Source: a virus
Strand: one strand, 5' to 3'
Length of the DNA stretch: 23,576 nt
Virus record (IMG/VR): IMGVR_UViG_3300029267_000770
Location: 1 to 23,576 of that record
A model generated the notes under the pieces. The model ran no database searches. It was given only the letters and a program-made list of their open reading frames with translations, and was not told the origin of the DNA. Positions 7,468-15,818 of this stretch are shown one piece after another. A program made the translations under genes and the position numbers. Numbering within the stretch: the stretch's first letter is position 1; each line of letters opens with the position of its first letter.

Positions 7468-8661
7468 TTATGCCGTTACTATTTCAATGTTAGCAATTTC
7501 GATAAACGCTTGTTCATTTACTGCCATTGCAATATCGGTTTGTCCGGTTGGGGGTGATACCGTGTCAATTCTCAAATCCGCTACAGTATGTCCCGGGATC
7601 GAGTTAATCGGGGTATAGTGCCTAGTATATTCTACAATATCACCGATACCAAAGCCTTCAACTTGCCTTCCATCTATGGTCATATCCCCCGCGTAATAAT
7701 CTACAATGTTTTGTTTCATTTGTGAATCGCCATCGGCGGGATAATCAGCTTGTTTATTCAACGTAACTTTTACATATATGGGCACATCTACCGGGCGATC
7801 GAAATAAACGGTATAGGTTCTATCTGATTCTTCATCATAATAAGCGTACATGATAGAACCATAATAGCCGATCCCGCCCGCTACATTTTCAACTAATGTT
7901 CTGGCTATATCGTCATCATTACCGCCCCGCACAATAGCCCAAATATGTTGTGGCGGAACAGAAGTAATCGGATCAATTACAAAGCCCTTATTGACATAGA
8001 GGTTAACCCATTCAACCCCTTCAATTTCGGTCAACTCCCTAAAGATGCTAGGTTCCGATCCTTGTCCGGTAGCCTGCGAAGCGATCAAGCGGCGGGCTCG
8101 CAATTCGCTATCGGTTTCTTCTGTTTGCCCGGGGCTAGCTGATAGGGGGTTAGTTACGGTTTCCCACGAATAGACGGGGGTTTTTATTTTCGTTAAATCC
8201 CCGGGATCCGCCTCGATTGGTCCCGGTTCCGTGCAAGTAGCACTAACCGTTTTCGTTTCGAAGGGCAGAAGGTTTACCGGATTGTCAATCGCCCATTCGT
8301 TGACATCATTAGGATCTGATACCAAAGACCCCGCTGGTATTGTAGTTGGTGCCGTTCCGGCTGTTACATCTAGGGCAACGGTCGAAAACTCGTTTTCATT
8401 GCGAGTAATGCCGTTGAATAAAACTAGATTGGACAGAAAGATCCCGCTAGCCGCTTGCGGATTGAAAGCACTAACAGTTCCCTCGATTAATTCGTTTTGT
8501 TCTGCAATAGCAGCCGCAATCAATCGAATGATTTGACCCGTTACGGAATCGGGGGTTGTTTTGATGTCATCACCAAAAGACGCTTGAAAATCGGCAATCA
8601 AGCGATCCACTACATCTTGATAACGATCAAGCTCGATCCCATCCGGTGTGAATGAACTCAT
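7468..8661 (-). CDS. Baseplate J-like wedge protein
   Basis: A 397-aa baseplate wedge component of the Baseplate_J (P2 gpJ / Mu gp47-like) family. The typical N-terminus is visible: DRYQDVVDRLIADFQASFG, then DSVTGQIIRLIAAAIAEQNE, then AASGIFLSNLVLFNGITRNE, followed by the beta-rich domain with GTAPTTIPAGSLVSDP and the E(T)DSELRARR segment (about residues 181-191). Its ATG overlaps the gp25-like stop as ATGA, so the wedge proteins are probably translated in coupled fashion. In known particles this protein and gp25-like form the wedge around the hub and trigger sheath contraction. No truncation is seen. Confidence 0.93.
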   Translation of the reverse strand: MSSFTPDGIELDRYQDVVDRLIADFQASFGDDIKTTPDSVTGQIIRLIAAAIAEQNELIEGTVSAFNPQAASGIFLSNLVLFNGITRNENEFSTVALDVTAGTAPTTIPAGSLVSDPNDVNEWAIDNPVNLLPFETKTVSATCTEPGPIEADPGDLTKIKTPVYSWETVTNPLSASPGQTEETDSELRARRLIASQATGQGSEPSIFRELTEIEGVEWVNLYVNKGFVIDPITSVPPQHIWAIVRGGNDDDIARTLVENVAGGIGYYGSIMYAYYDEESDRTYTVYFDRPVDVPIYVKVTLNKQADYPADGDSQMKQNIVDYYAGDMTIDGRQVEGFGIGDIVEYTRHYTPINSIPGHTVADLRIDTVSPPTGQTDIAMAVNEQAFIEIANIEIVTA

Positions 8662-9014
8662 ATTGCTACGCTCCCTTCAATGGTCCCGTATACGGTATTA
8701 GCGATAAATTCAACTAAAGCCCCACGGTTTACCGGGTCAATACTAAATTTGAATTCCTTTACCGTCTTTACTCCAATGGTCTTTTGAAGCGTATCAATCA
8801 ACCATTGCCGTTTTCTTTCATAGCTAATTTCAGTAGCGAACATTTCCGAAAGCCAAGGAATACCAATAGTGAAATCAAAAACCCATTCGGTTTGTATAAA
8901 CCGAAAACGAATAGAAGCGGATTGGACTACTTCTAACGCTTCTTTGACAAGCTGAAAATCTCGCCCATCAAAAAACAAATCGTTATTTTCATCTAATAAA
9001 ATATCTGTAGGCAT
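8658..9014 (-). CDS. gp25-like baseplate wedge protein
   Basis: A 118-aa protein in the gp25/GPW position between the spike and baseplate J. The sequence has the hallmark WVFDFTIGIPWLSEMF (about 44-59), corresponding to the conserved glycine-hydrophobic loop of the family, preceded by the N-terminal segment around DLFFDGRDFQLVKEALEVVQ. It joins the sheath's first ring to the wedge in contractile tails. A ribosome-binding sequence AGGGG lies just before ATG 9014, and the gene ends in a four-base overlap with baseplate J. Confidence 0.88.
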   Translation of the reverse strand: MPTDILLDENNDLFFDGRDFQLVKEALEVVQSASIRFRFIQTEWVFDFTIGIPWLSEMFATEISYERKRQWLIDTLQKTIGVKTVKEFKFSIDPVNRGALVEFIANTVYGTIEGSVAI

Positions 9015-9022
9015 ATCAACCC

Positions 9023-9688
9023 CTATGGCCCGCCCGGGATAGGTGGCCCGCTATTTCCCGCTGGCGTTGAATGAATGTGAGTCAATAAGGAAAGTAATAC
9101 TATGATAAAGTCATTGGCTGTTACTGTTCCGTTAACATCTATGTCCCCCACAATATGAATTCCGGTTGTATCGATCTTTATGCTAAAAGCGCCGAAAAAC
9201 ATTTCCACGCTTGTATCAGTTAATTTGAATCCGTTTGTTCCGGCTTTGTTTCTTAGCGCCATACCACTAACCGGAGCAATTTGGGCCGCATCCGGTTTAG
9301 GTAAAACGCCACAAATAGCGATTGAATCGGAAAGATCAAAGCGCCTTTCTTGTTGTGGATCAACAATACCCCCTTGATTCAACCATACTTCTAGCGATCG
9401 TTCCGCCACTATCAAAAGAGCATAGCTACTCTTTTCAGGTTCAAAGGTTAGCCAGAAATCGCCGCTACCGGGGAAAACAACCGGTATATCTTCTATGACC
9501 GGTAAATTTTCAGCTTTCGTCTTATACTCATATAGCCTTTGTAATGTGGGTTGCGCTTTAATGGTCTTAGCTGCCCCGTCAAAGCTCACAATTTCCGCCG
9601 GTAATGCGGTATGCGTTCCCGCCATTAAGCCCGCGAAAACGGCTGCTAGCGCTTCATCTAAGGGGCTTTCGGTTCTATCCCTTGTCAT
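9023..9688 (-). CDS. Baseplate spike protein, Gp138 N-terminal OB-fold type
   Basis: A 221-aa central spike (puncturing) protein. The N-terminal half matches the Gp138_N/gpV-like OB domain: LPAEIVSFDGAAKTIKAQP (about 29-47), then EDIPVVFPGSGDFWLTF and a beta-rich stretch. A short beta-helical stem follows (TDTSVEMFFGAFSIKIDTTG, then IHIVGDIDVNGTVTANDF). The end LLTHIHSTPAGNSGPPIPGG contains an HIH motif, as seen in the spike tips of many baseplate assembly proteins, where it can bind metal. Its start overlaps the hub stop as ATGA. The protein is short, fitting a compact baseplate. Confidence 0.87.
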   Translation of the reverse strand: MTRDRTESPLDEALAAVFAGLMAGTHTALPAEIVSFDGAAKTIKAQPTLQRLYEYKTKAENLPVIEDIPVVFPGSGDFWLTFEPEKSSYALLIVAERSLEVWLNQGGIVDPQQERRFDLSDSIAICGVLPKPDAAQIAPVSGMALRNKAGTNGFKLTDTSVEMFFGAFSIKIDTTGIHIVGDIDVNGTVTANDFIIVLLSLLTHIHSTPAGNSGPPIPGGP

Positions 9689-10596
9689 TGGGCTATACCT
9701 TCTATCTTACAATCAAAAGAACCCCCGAAATTATCGCCCATAAAAGAAACGGTATCCACCAAATAGATTCCATCTGCATTTGCTGTCGGAACTCTAGTTT
9801 CATTTAAATTTCCAAATGTAATAGAGGCATATAAAGAAAAGATTTGAATCAAGCGATTTGGCTTGATTTGCGGTATCAAAAGCGAATTTGCTTTTACAAT
9901 CTTCTTTAACTCCGGTTCGGATTTTCTATTCTTCTTTACTTTTTCATAGGCAATTTCTGGCGAACCAATTAACCCGGTATCGAATGTTAGCAGAGTTGCA
10001 ACGGGATCGGAACTCAAAACCGATCCTTTCGGGGTTACCTCTATAATACCGAATTGAACGGACCAATCTAGATCATAGTCCTTTGCTAACTGATTCATAG
10101 CCTTTTCGGCTTTGCCTTCAAATGTAACACCCCTTAATAATGATTGCGAAAGCACATCAAATAGGATTGGATCAATATTTATGGGTAAGCTAAATACATC
10201 TGCAATATCAGTAAAGATTGTAATTAGTGGGGTTCCAGCAGAATATGATTTATTGAAATACGTTTCATTGAATTCTTTATGTCCATCGGCCGCATAAAGA
10301 GTAGTTATCCAATCCGGCCCGTTTTTATTGGAAAGAGCATTGCTAATAGTACCCTTGAAAATCTGTTGTGGTCCGGTACTAGCATAACCAGCATAGAATT
10401 CTAATCCTAAACTTTCTTCACTGAATAGGTTACGGGTTGTTTCGGATAGATTGTATACTCCGATCTTAGCCGGATTCGGCTTCGGATCCCGCCTTAAAAG
10501 AATCTCAAAAGTCATATGAAGATCGGTTATTTCGTATTTCTTGCCCGTTGCAAGATATACAACTAGTTTAACTTTTCTGTCGAAAAGCAAAGCCAT
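9685..10596 (-). CDS. Baseplate hub protein (gp27/gpD-like)
   Basis: A 303-aa protein between the plug and spike genes, in the position of the baseplate hub that joins tube and spike. It is rich in beta segments and has the late-protein-D-like middle (AGTPLITIFTDIADVFSLP, then LRGVTFEGKAEKAMNQLAKD, then YDLDWSVQFGIIEVTPKG), where a short helix and a 'dwsvqfgiI-I-pkg' strand pair are typical of phage tail hub domains. N-terminal FDRKVKLVVYLATGKKYEITDLHMTFEI fits the hub tube-like domain. It starts with a one-base TAATG overlap with the plug gene. Family assignment comes from local motifs and order. Confidence 0.82.
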   Translation of the reverse strand: MALLFDRKVKLVVYLATGKKYEITDLHMTFEILLRRDPKPNPAKIGVYNLSETTRNLFSEESLGLEFYAGYASTGPQQIFKGTISNALSNKNGPDWITTLYAADGHKEFNETYFNKSYSAGTPLITIFTDIADVFSLPINIDPILFDVLSQSLLRGVTFEGKAEKAMNQLAKDYDLDWSVQFGIIEVTPKGSVLSSDPVATLLTFDTGLIGSPEIAYEKVKKNRKSEPELKKIVKANSLLIPQIKPNRLIQIFSLYASITFGNLNETRVPTANADGIYLVDTVSFMGDNFGGSFDCKIEGIAQ

Positions 10597-10910
10597 TATG
10601 CGGCCCGTTCCCTATACATAATTCGAAACCGATCGCCAAATGTAGCAAAATCGGGATCTAAATACTTTTCTTCTAAATCGATCATATACATTGATCCCAT
10701 TTCAAGAATAGCAAACGGACCAATTAGATTGACTCCACCAACAATTTTAATACCGCGGTATAGAACCGAATTGGTTAACCCGATTATATCCATATACCAT
10801 GATTCATCCGTTTCATTCCACCTAGTATAAATAGTGTATGATTGCCCGTCCAAAGTAACTTGATACTCTGTTACGGGGTAATTGTTAGTTGGGAGAAATA
10901 GATCGGCCAT
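10596..10910 (-). CDS. Baseplate plug protein, cyanophage Pam3 gp18-like
   Basis: A 104-aa small beta-rich protein with the pattern of the Pam3 plug gp18 family: an aromatic N-terminal half (TLDGQSYTIYTRWNETDESW, about 19-38, then YMDIIG), a YRGIKIVGGVNLIGPFAI segment and a C-terminal EKYLDPDFATFGDRFRIMY. In the Pam3 structure this protein plugs the baseplate, next to hub and spike. Gene order here (Dit-like, plug, hub, spike, gp25-like, J) agrees. The stop overlaps the hub ATG by one base. Confidence 0.82.
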   Translation of the reverse strand: MADLFLPTNNYPVTEYQVTLDGQSYTIYTRWNETDESWYMDIIGLTNSVLYRGIKIVGGVNLIGPFAILEMGSMYMIDLEEKYLDPDFATFGDRFRIMYRERAA

Positions 10911-10912
10911 AA

Positions 10913-11584
10913 CTAACCCCCTAAGCCTAGCAAGTTAAATAGAATCGAGCTTGATTTTTCTTCCGCTGGATCGGGCGTCTTATTACCTTGCTTTTGTGGT
11001 TTAGCGCTAGCTTTGTTCGCCGTTTCATTTGCCCCGGTAGCTTTAGCCAATAGACTATCGGGGATTTGTGAAAGGTCTATATCGGAAATAGCACTTGCAA
11101 CAAATCGAACGTTGATTAATTCGATTTGGAAAAACAAAGCTCTAGCAGTATCTTTAGTGCGATCAAATTTGATCGATTTGATCAACATATTATCATATTG
11201 GAAGAATGGAGTTGAAACGGTTACAACTTTATTCTTATCCTTCAATTCGAAAAGCTTATCCCGTTTATCAATCCATGTATCGATCCCATCCAATAAAGAA
11301 GTAATGGAACCAACAGATAACTCTAGAATGTCATCCGTAATAATACAATCTAGCACTAAACTAGTCGGTTGCTCTATACGAGCATCCGTTATATTTAATC
11401 CGATTTCAACCGGGCGATCGGTTACTAACCAACTATAAGAAGGTGTTTCAACTCGTAAAACGTCAATCAATATTTCATCTATATATGTCGGTTGCGGCGC
11501 AAAAAATTCTAATATAGATGAAGGATTGGTAATTACGTTAGCTACATCTGCAATACCCATTTTAGTAAACCACCCCGCTAGCAT
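10913..11584 (-). CDS. Dit-like baseplate protein following the tape measure
   Basis: A 223-aa protein immediately after the tape measure gene and overlapping it by 23 nt. The core around IDEILIDVLRVETPSYSWLV, then DRPVEIGLNITDARIEQPTS, then LFELKDKNKVVTVSTPFFQY (residues about 35-130) matches the Dit-like N-terminal domain seen in baseplate proteins of DUF3383-type myophages. The C-terminus is low-complexity (ANETANKASAKPQKQGNKTP, then a short hydrophobic end SSSILFNLLGLGG), possibly a flexible tail. It would form the ring joining tube to hub. Assignment rests on position and these blocks. Confidence 0.78.
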   Translation of the reverse strand: MLAGWFTKMGIADVANVITNPSSILEFFAPQPTYIDEILIDVLRVETPSYSWLVTDRPVEIGLNITDARIEQPTSLVLDCIITDDILELSVGSITSLLDGIDTWIDKRDKLFELKDKNKVVTVSTPFFQYDNMLIKSIKFDRTKDTARALFFQIELINVRFVASAISDIDLSQIPDSLLAKATGANETANKASAKPQKQGNKTPDPAEEKSSSILFNLLGLGG

Positions 11585-13226
11585 TATTACGGACTGCGCT
11601 AGCGCTTTGCTCGCCTATTTGTTTAGCGATTTGCCTTGCTAAATCGGTTGCACTTTGCCCGGGTTGCTGATTCACGGTAATATTGTTTTGGTTACTTACC
11701 GCTACATTACCCCCCTGATTATTCGTTACGTTGTTAGTCGGTTGCGGGGTTGGAGTTCCGCCCATTGCATTTACAACAAAGCTAGGCAAAGCCCCCTTGA
11801 TAGTCTGAATTCCCGATTTCACTTTATCAATTGCCCATTGCATACCGCTAACAATTGAATCATATATCCGGCCCATGAAAGCTATTAATTGCTCACCTTG
11901 ACTAATCCAAAAAGAGAAAAAGCTTTTTACAAGCTTGACAGCAAAATTAAGAGCATTGCCGATTTTATCGGGCAATTGGGTTAAGAATACATCCGCTCTT
12001 TGCTTTAGGAATTCAATTTCCTTATCTGTATACCCCATAGCAGACAAAAGGAAATCTTGAATGCTCGATATTCCTTCTTGAATTTTGGGCTGTATAATTT
12101 TGTTGAACTCACCGATTACGGACTCCCCGCCCGTAACGAATTGATATAAATCCTCTAAGACAAGGGCAACCAATCCAAGACTAGCAGCCCGCAACCCCAT
12201 CATTGCTACTTTAGTCGCGGCTGCCCTAGCGGCTAACAAACCCTGTGCAATGGTTAACCCCTTAGTCAGTCCTAATAGGGTCTGCAATGCAGCTATAACT
12301 TTAAAAGATAACCACATTCCAAATAGAATAGCTGTTAATCGTAAAGCCTTATTCAATCCACCTAGAAACTCAACCAAATCAATAATCCAACCGACTACAG
12401 TTTTTAATAAACCGGTAATAGCCTTAAAGACCTTTATAAAGCCTTCCGCCCATTGCTTAACCCTAGTTCGGATCAAATCCCTATTTGCTCTAACCCATTC
12501 GTTGAATAGCTCTAAAACCGGTGCTATTCCTTCTCCAACTAACCCTGAAAATAAGGCTTTAATACCTGAAACCGCGTTACCTACATCATCTAAAGCATAG
12601 AAAAAACGTAAAGCTCCCGCCCGTCCTTCATCGGTTTGAACATTGATCCTAGCCTGCGCTTCTAAGATTTCTTCTACTGTTCCTTTTTGTTGTCTTAGAT
12701 AGCCAACAATCATAGCAGCTTGCCGGCCGCCTAATTGTTGTGCGGCTGCTAGTGCGGTAGCTTGATCGGTTGAATCTTTAGCCGCTTGAAGAATAGTTAT
12801 ATACTGTTCTTCTGGCTTCATTTTTTGAAGCTTATCAAACTCAATATTGATAGCCTTAGCAGCATCTTTAATGGTTTCGGCGGAACCGATACCGGCTGCC
12901 GCTTGCCCGATACGTACTGACATATCTTTCATTAACCGGGTTACCGCGCTAGCCTCCAACCCGATAGCAGAAAGAAGAAAACCCCAATTTTCCGCCGCTT
13001 CCGCGCTAAGCCCAAAAGACCTAGCTAGGTTTGTATTTACTGCGGTTTGTTTATTGGTAACTGTGATAAGAGCAGTAACAGCAGTAACAGCCCCCGCAAC
13101 CGCAATAGACGCTTTTTTAACAATGTCTTTTAGATTGGTCGCTTGTTCATTAAATTTATTTAGCCCCTTTGGGTCTACATCCCACCCCAAAACCGCTACA
13201 AATTCTTCAACTACTGTTTTAGCCAT
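11562..13226 (-). CDS. Tail tape measure protein
   Basis: A 554-aa tape measure protein. It sits right after the tail assembly chaperones and before the baseplate. The N-terminal part (FNEQATNLKDIVKKASIAVA, about 25-44) is helical and typical of phage tape measures. There are strong hydrophobic helices around 300-365 (LTAILFGMWLSFKVIAALQT, then LAARAAATKVAMMG and ASLGLVALVLEDLYQF) that could cross the host membrane. The C-terminus is Asn/Gln rich (NNVTNNQGGNVAVSNQNNIT). At the usual 0.15 nm per residue it would set a tail of about 80 nm, which is short. Its ATG overlaps the preceding stop by 8 nt (ATGGCTAA). Confidence 0.9.
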   Translation of the reverse strand: MAKTVVEEFVAVLGWDVDPKGLNKFNEQATNLKDIVKKASIAVAGAVTAVTALITVTNKQTAVNTNLARSFGLSAEAAENWGFLLSAIGLEASAVTRLMKDMSVRIGQAAAGIGSAETIKDAAKAINIEFDKLQKMKPEEQYITILQAAKDSTDQATALAAAQQLGGRQAAMIVGYLRQQKGTVEEILEAQARINVQTDEGRAGALRFFYALDDVGNAVSGIKALFSGLVGEGIAPVLELFNEWVRANRDLIRTRVKQWAEGFIKVFKAITGLLKTVVGWIIDLVEFLGGLNKALRLTAILFGMWLSFKVIAALQTLLGLTKGLTIAQGLLAARAAATKVAMMGLRAASLGLVALVLEDLYQFVTGGESVIGEFNKIIQPKIQEGISSIQDFLLSAMGYTDKEIEFLKQRADVFLTQLPDKIGNALNFAVKLVKSFFSFWISQGEQLIAFMGRIYDSIVSGMQWAIDKVKSGIQTIKGALPSFVVNAMGGTPTPQPTNNVTNNQGGNVAVSNQNNITVNQQPGQSATDLARQIAKQIGEQSASAVRNNASGVVY

Positions 13227-13515
13227 TGCCTAAACCATTCTTCTTATCAATGTATTTTTGGAATTGGCGATCGGTTTCCATTTGAACAAACATGAATTCT
13301 TGCCTATCCAAAAAATCTACATTGGACCAGTTCTCAACTATGCTAGGATCAAGGCTATAATAGTAAGCAACTTGATACGTTTCCAACTGCCCCGGTTCCA
13401 AACTATGATCTAATCTAGGTTCAAATCCTTCATTTTCTCCACGATAGCGGAACCGGTGAGCTTTTCGCGGAGTATCGTAAAAACCTTTGGATAGTTGATT
13501 TGAATTGCATTCCAA
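13219..13515 (-). CDS. Second tail assembly chaperone frame (T-like), -1 relative to the upstream chaperone
   Basis: A frame overlapping the end of the upstream chaperone (13410-13515) and running on to the tape measure start. It has no ATG or normal start in the overlap (the first usable codon is TTG at 13515). The T frame is open only from 13530 (TGA at 13533-13531). The section after the upstream stop, around YQVAYYYSLDPSIVENW and FLDRQEFMFVQMETDRQF, has the small acidic/aromatic look of T-type chaperone extensions. It is most likely made as a -1 frameshift fusion (GT) that coats the tape measure during tail assembly, as in lambda. No canonical slippery heptamer is seen, so an independent weak start cannot be excluded. 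Confidence 0.68.
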   Translation of the reverse strand: MECNSNQLSKGFYDTPRKAHRFRYRGENEGFEPRLDHSLEPGQLETYQVAYYYSLDPSIVENWSNVDFLDRQEFMFVQMETDRQFQKYIDKKNGLGNG

Positions 13516-13871
13516 ATCGCTATATAAAGCTCACTAGGATTTTCCCCAAAATATTCCTCAAAATCTATTTCTTCTTTGTCAATGATTACATTTGCTAAAA
13601 GTGTTTCGCCCAAATCCCAAACTGTTGAAAAATCGAGTGTCTGTAACGCTTTTAACAAATCGCTTGATTCGGGAGCATCGCCGCTTTTTACAAGCTCAGA
13701 AAAAGCCCCCGCAATAGCCAATAAAGTATTATGGAAAATCCTAGCAGCATCTTTCCGCTTTAGCAGAACAAAGGAATACTCTTTTTCCCCGTCCAATGTT
13801 TTAATGGTAACGGTTTTTTCGAGATTCTTTAGCGCTTGTTTTGCTTCATTCTTTGTCATATCCGCTCGCAT
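13410..13871 (-). CDS. Tail assembly chaperone (G-like)
   Basis: A 153-aa protein between the tail tube and the tape measure, where the G chaperone is expected. It is a helical acidic/basic protein (EAKQALKNLEKTVTIKTLDG, with KEYSFVLLKRKDAARIFHNT, about 8-49), with FDEEYFGENPSELYIAIWNA-like C-terminal segment resembling Mu-like and DUF3383-phage chaperones. ATAGAAAGGG (13879-13888) lies upstream of the ATG at 13871. The short N-terminal MRAD preceding MTKNEAK allows a second possible start four codons in. It probably works with the overlapping frame to chaperone the tape measure. Assignment is by position and general features rather than a specific motif. Confidence 0.78.
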   Translation of the reverse strand: MRADMTKNEAKQALKNLEKTVTIKTLDGEKEYSFVLLKRKDAARIFHNTLLAIAGAFSELVKSGDAPESSDLLKALQTLDFSTVWDLGETLLANVIIDKEEIDFEEYFGENPSELYIAIWNAIQINYPKVFTILREKLTGSAIVEKMKDLNLD

Positions 13872-13894
13872 TATCTAGCCCTTTCTATCAAATC

Positions 13895-14311
13895 TTAGAC
13901 GTCTTTAGCCCCACTATGGTTAATTTCACCTTTCACAAACTCTAAAACCCATTCATTCATGCTAGCTTCGCTACCTTTAACCATGTTCGGAACCCTTTGA
14001 ACCATCGCGCTAGCCGCAAAGAATAGCCCCGCATTAGTAGACTTATCAGTTACAACTAAGGGTAAAGGCGTATCAGCCCTATGAATCAGCATTAAAGCAT
14101 CATTGGACGGGCTATAATCGGCTAATCTAACCGTTGCGGTTCCAGACAAATCATTAGATTTGATATGCCTCCCTTCCCCTTGTGTCCCCACATGAACCGA
14201 TCTTTGATCATTGGTGTACTCAATTGAAACCATATCCCCATCGGCAAAGCCCCGCAATGGAACCCCGCCCACTACAACCGAAACTTTTGTTGGATCATAT
14301 TGAACGATCAT
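13895..14311 (-). CDS. Tail tube protein (DUF3277 type)
   Basis: A 138-aa tail tube subunit. The N-terminus YDPTKVSVVVGGVPLRGFAD (about 5-24) and GDMVSIEYTNDQRSVHVGTQGEG-type run (positions 25-47, GTQGEG at 42-47), plus ATVRLADYSPSNDALMLIHR, are the core of the DUF3277 family, which forms the tube in myophages with DUF3383 sheaths. It follows the sheath gene and precedes the chaperones. A strong site, ATAGAAAGGA (14321-14330), precedes the ATG, as expected for an abundant structural protein. Confidence 0.88.
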   Translation of the reverse strand: MIVQYDPTKVSVVVGGVPLRGFADGDMVSIEYTNDQRSVHVGTQGEGRHIKSNDLSGTATVRLADYSPSNDALMLIHRADTPLPLVVTDKSTNAGLFFAASAMVQRVPNMVKGSEASMNEWVLEFVKGEINHSGAKDV

Positions 14312-14343
14312 TTTACTAATTCCTTTCTATTGATTTGCTTGGC

Positions 14344-15792
14344 CTAGAGTTCCCACGTACCGATCAACTCGTAATCATTGATTGCACTATTCAAAAAGCC
14401 CCTAAAAGCTTCCGTAACGGTTAGCTTATGGGTTGCCCGTTCACTTGGCGGAATATCATCGGCATCTGGTAACGTAACGGTAAAAGGCCGATCCACGGTA
14501 TTAACGAGAATCCGCCGATCGATTGCTTCATCTGCCCATTCCCGAATCCGTTGTTCAACTCTAGTGAGTGTTTCATTATCATAGGCGTGCAAATCATCAT
14601 TAATCATATCCGTATAGATTGATTCTCGAATACGAGCAACGAACCAATCCCGCCCTAACATGATACGCTTTTCTTCATTCCCGCTAGTAATACCATCATA
14701 CATTGTAACATTTCCCTTAATATCGATGAAATAGTTACAATTTTTATCATCTAAAGCATTCCGCTCGCCAATGGTAAGCGGAAGCGTCAAACCGGATTTG
14801 GTTACTAAGCTAACCAACTTCCAAGCCCAATTAACTGTACCTTCTTTGGTCGGCAAGATTCGACCAGCGATAGCGGCATCTGGATATTGATCGGTATGCT
14901 CGGTATAGATAATCATGGTACGCTTTAAGGTAAGCGCTTTTAACTCACTAGCCAAATCATCCGTAACCAAAGGATCCTTAGTATCAGCGTCAAAAGTTAC
15001 CAAGTCTAAAAGCTTTTCTTTAGTCTCGATGTAAGAAGCTAAATCAAGTTTCTGCTCGTCAGTACCGCCCCGCATTGCAACGTTATAGAAGCTATCATCA
15101 ATATCACTGATAGCGTCTAATGCATCTTGCGGTTCTTCCGCGTCAAAGCCTTCAATGCTTGTTCCGTATTCAGCATCCATAAAAAATACACTTAAATCCG
15201 TACCGACAGCCGGACTTATTTCGCCAATAAAAATCTTAGCTGCGCTAGCGCCGATTGTGGGCATTTCTAAAACTACTCGACCCGCACCATCAATTTTGAA
15301 TTCCGCACCGTCCAATCCGGTAATGGCGGGGGTAACTAATAATGATAATTCAGTATTCAAAACCGTTAAGACGTCATCAAAAGAAGTAACAGCAGTAAAA
15401 TCAATTGCTGTTAATTGTACTTCATTTGGTGACGGGGTTGCATTATCAAGCACTGAGAAACTGCCATCACTAACCGCTTTCCAAAGTAAATAATCGCTAT
15501 AGTAATTTGGACCCCAAATAAAGAAGGGGTGGGAAGCGGATTCGATCCAACGTCCGATCATCAATTCATCTGCTTTAAGCGCTTGCCCAAAAAAGACTTG
15601 CGCAAAATCATACGGGGTTGAACCACTAGAGAATTCGTCTGAATACGAATCCGAATCGACGTACTTAAATCGCACGTCTACCGGGATTTGTGGATCGTCC
15701 ACTAAGAATAATTCCAGCCCGAAACCTTGCGGCGGAATGGAACCGGTTTTTAATAAAACCTGGACATTAACATAGTCTTGAATTCTAGCCAT
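14344..15792 (-). CDS. Contractile tail sheath protein (DUF3383 family)
   Basis: A 482-aa protein of the DUF3383 family, the sheath subunit of many simple myophages. The start MARIQDYVNVQVLLKTGSIP with GFGLELFLVD, the VDSDSYSDEFSSGSTPYDFA segment (about 44-63), RMWIES-like KADELMIGRWIESA, and the C-terminal domain with DALDDKNCNYFIDI-like ERNALDDKNCNYFIDIKGN, IMLGRDWFVARIRESIYTD and DRPFTVTLPDADDI are typical. Sheath proteins wrap the tube and contract at infection. Its presence is what makes the particle a myovirus. Length is within the family range and there is no truncation. Confidence 0.92.
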   Translation of the reverse strand: MARIQDYVNVQVLLKTGSIPPQGFGLELFLVDDPQIPVDVRFKYVDSDSYSDEFSSGSTPYDFAQVFFGQALKADELMIGRWIESASHPFFIWGPNYYSDYLLWKAVSDGSFSVLDNATPSPNEVQLTAIDFTAVTSFDDVLTVLNTELSLLVTPAITGLDGAEFKIDGAGRVVLEMPTIGASAAKIFIGEISPAVGTDLSVFFMDAEYGTSIEGFDAEEPQDALDAISDIDDSFYNVAMRGGTDEQKLDLASYIETKEKLLDLVTFDADTKDPLVTDDLASELKALTLKRTMIIYTEHTDQYPDAAIAGRILPTKEGTVNWAWKLVSLVTKSGLTLPLTIGERNALDDKNCNYFIDIKGNVTMYDGITSGNEEKRIMLGRDWFVARIRESIYTDMINDDLHAYDNETLTRVEQRIREWADEAIDRRILVNTVDRPFTVTLPDADDIPPSERATHKLTVTEAFRGFLNSAINDYELIGTWEL

Positions 15793-15818
15793 TGTCTAAC
15801 CTTTTTCCTTTCGTTTAC

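Noticed and set aside
13540-13547. GGGGAAAA as a slippery site for the tail chaperones
   Set aside because: It lies upstream of a TGA (13533-13531) in the target -1 frame, so a slip there could not reach the T-like section.
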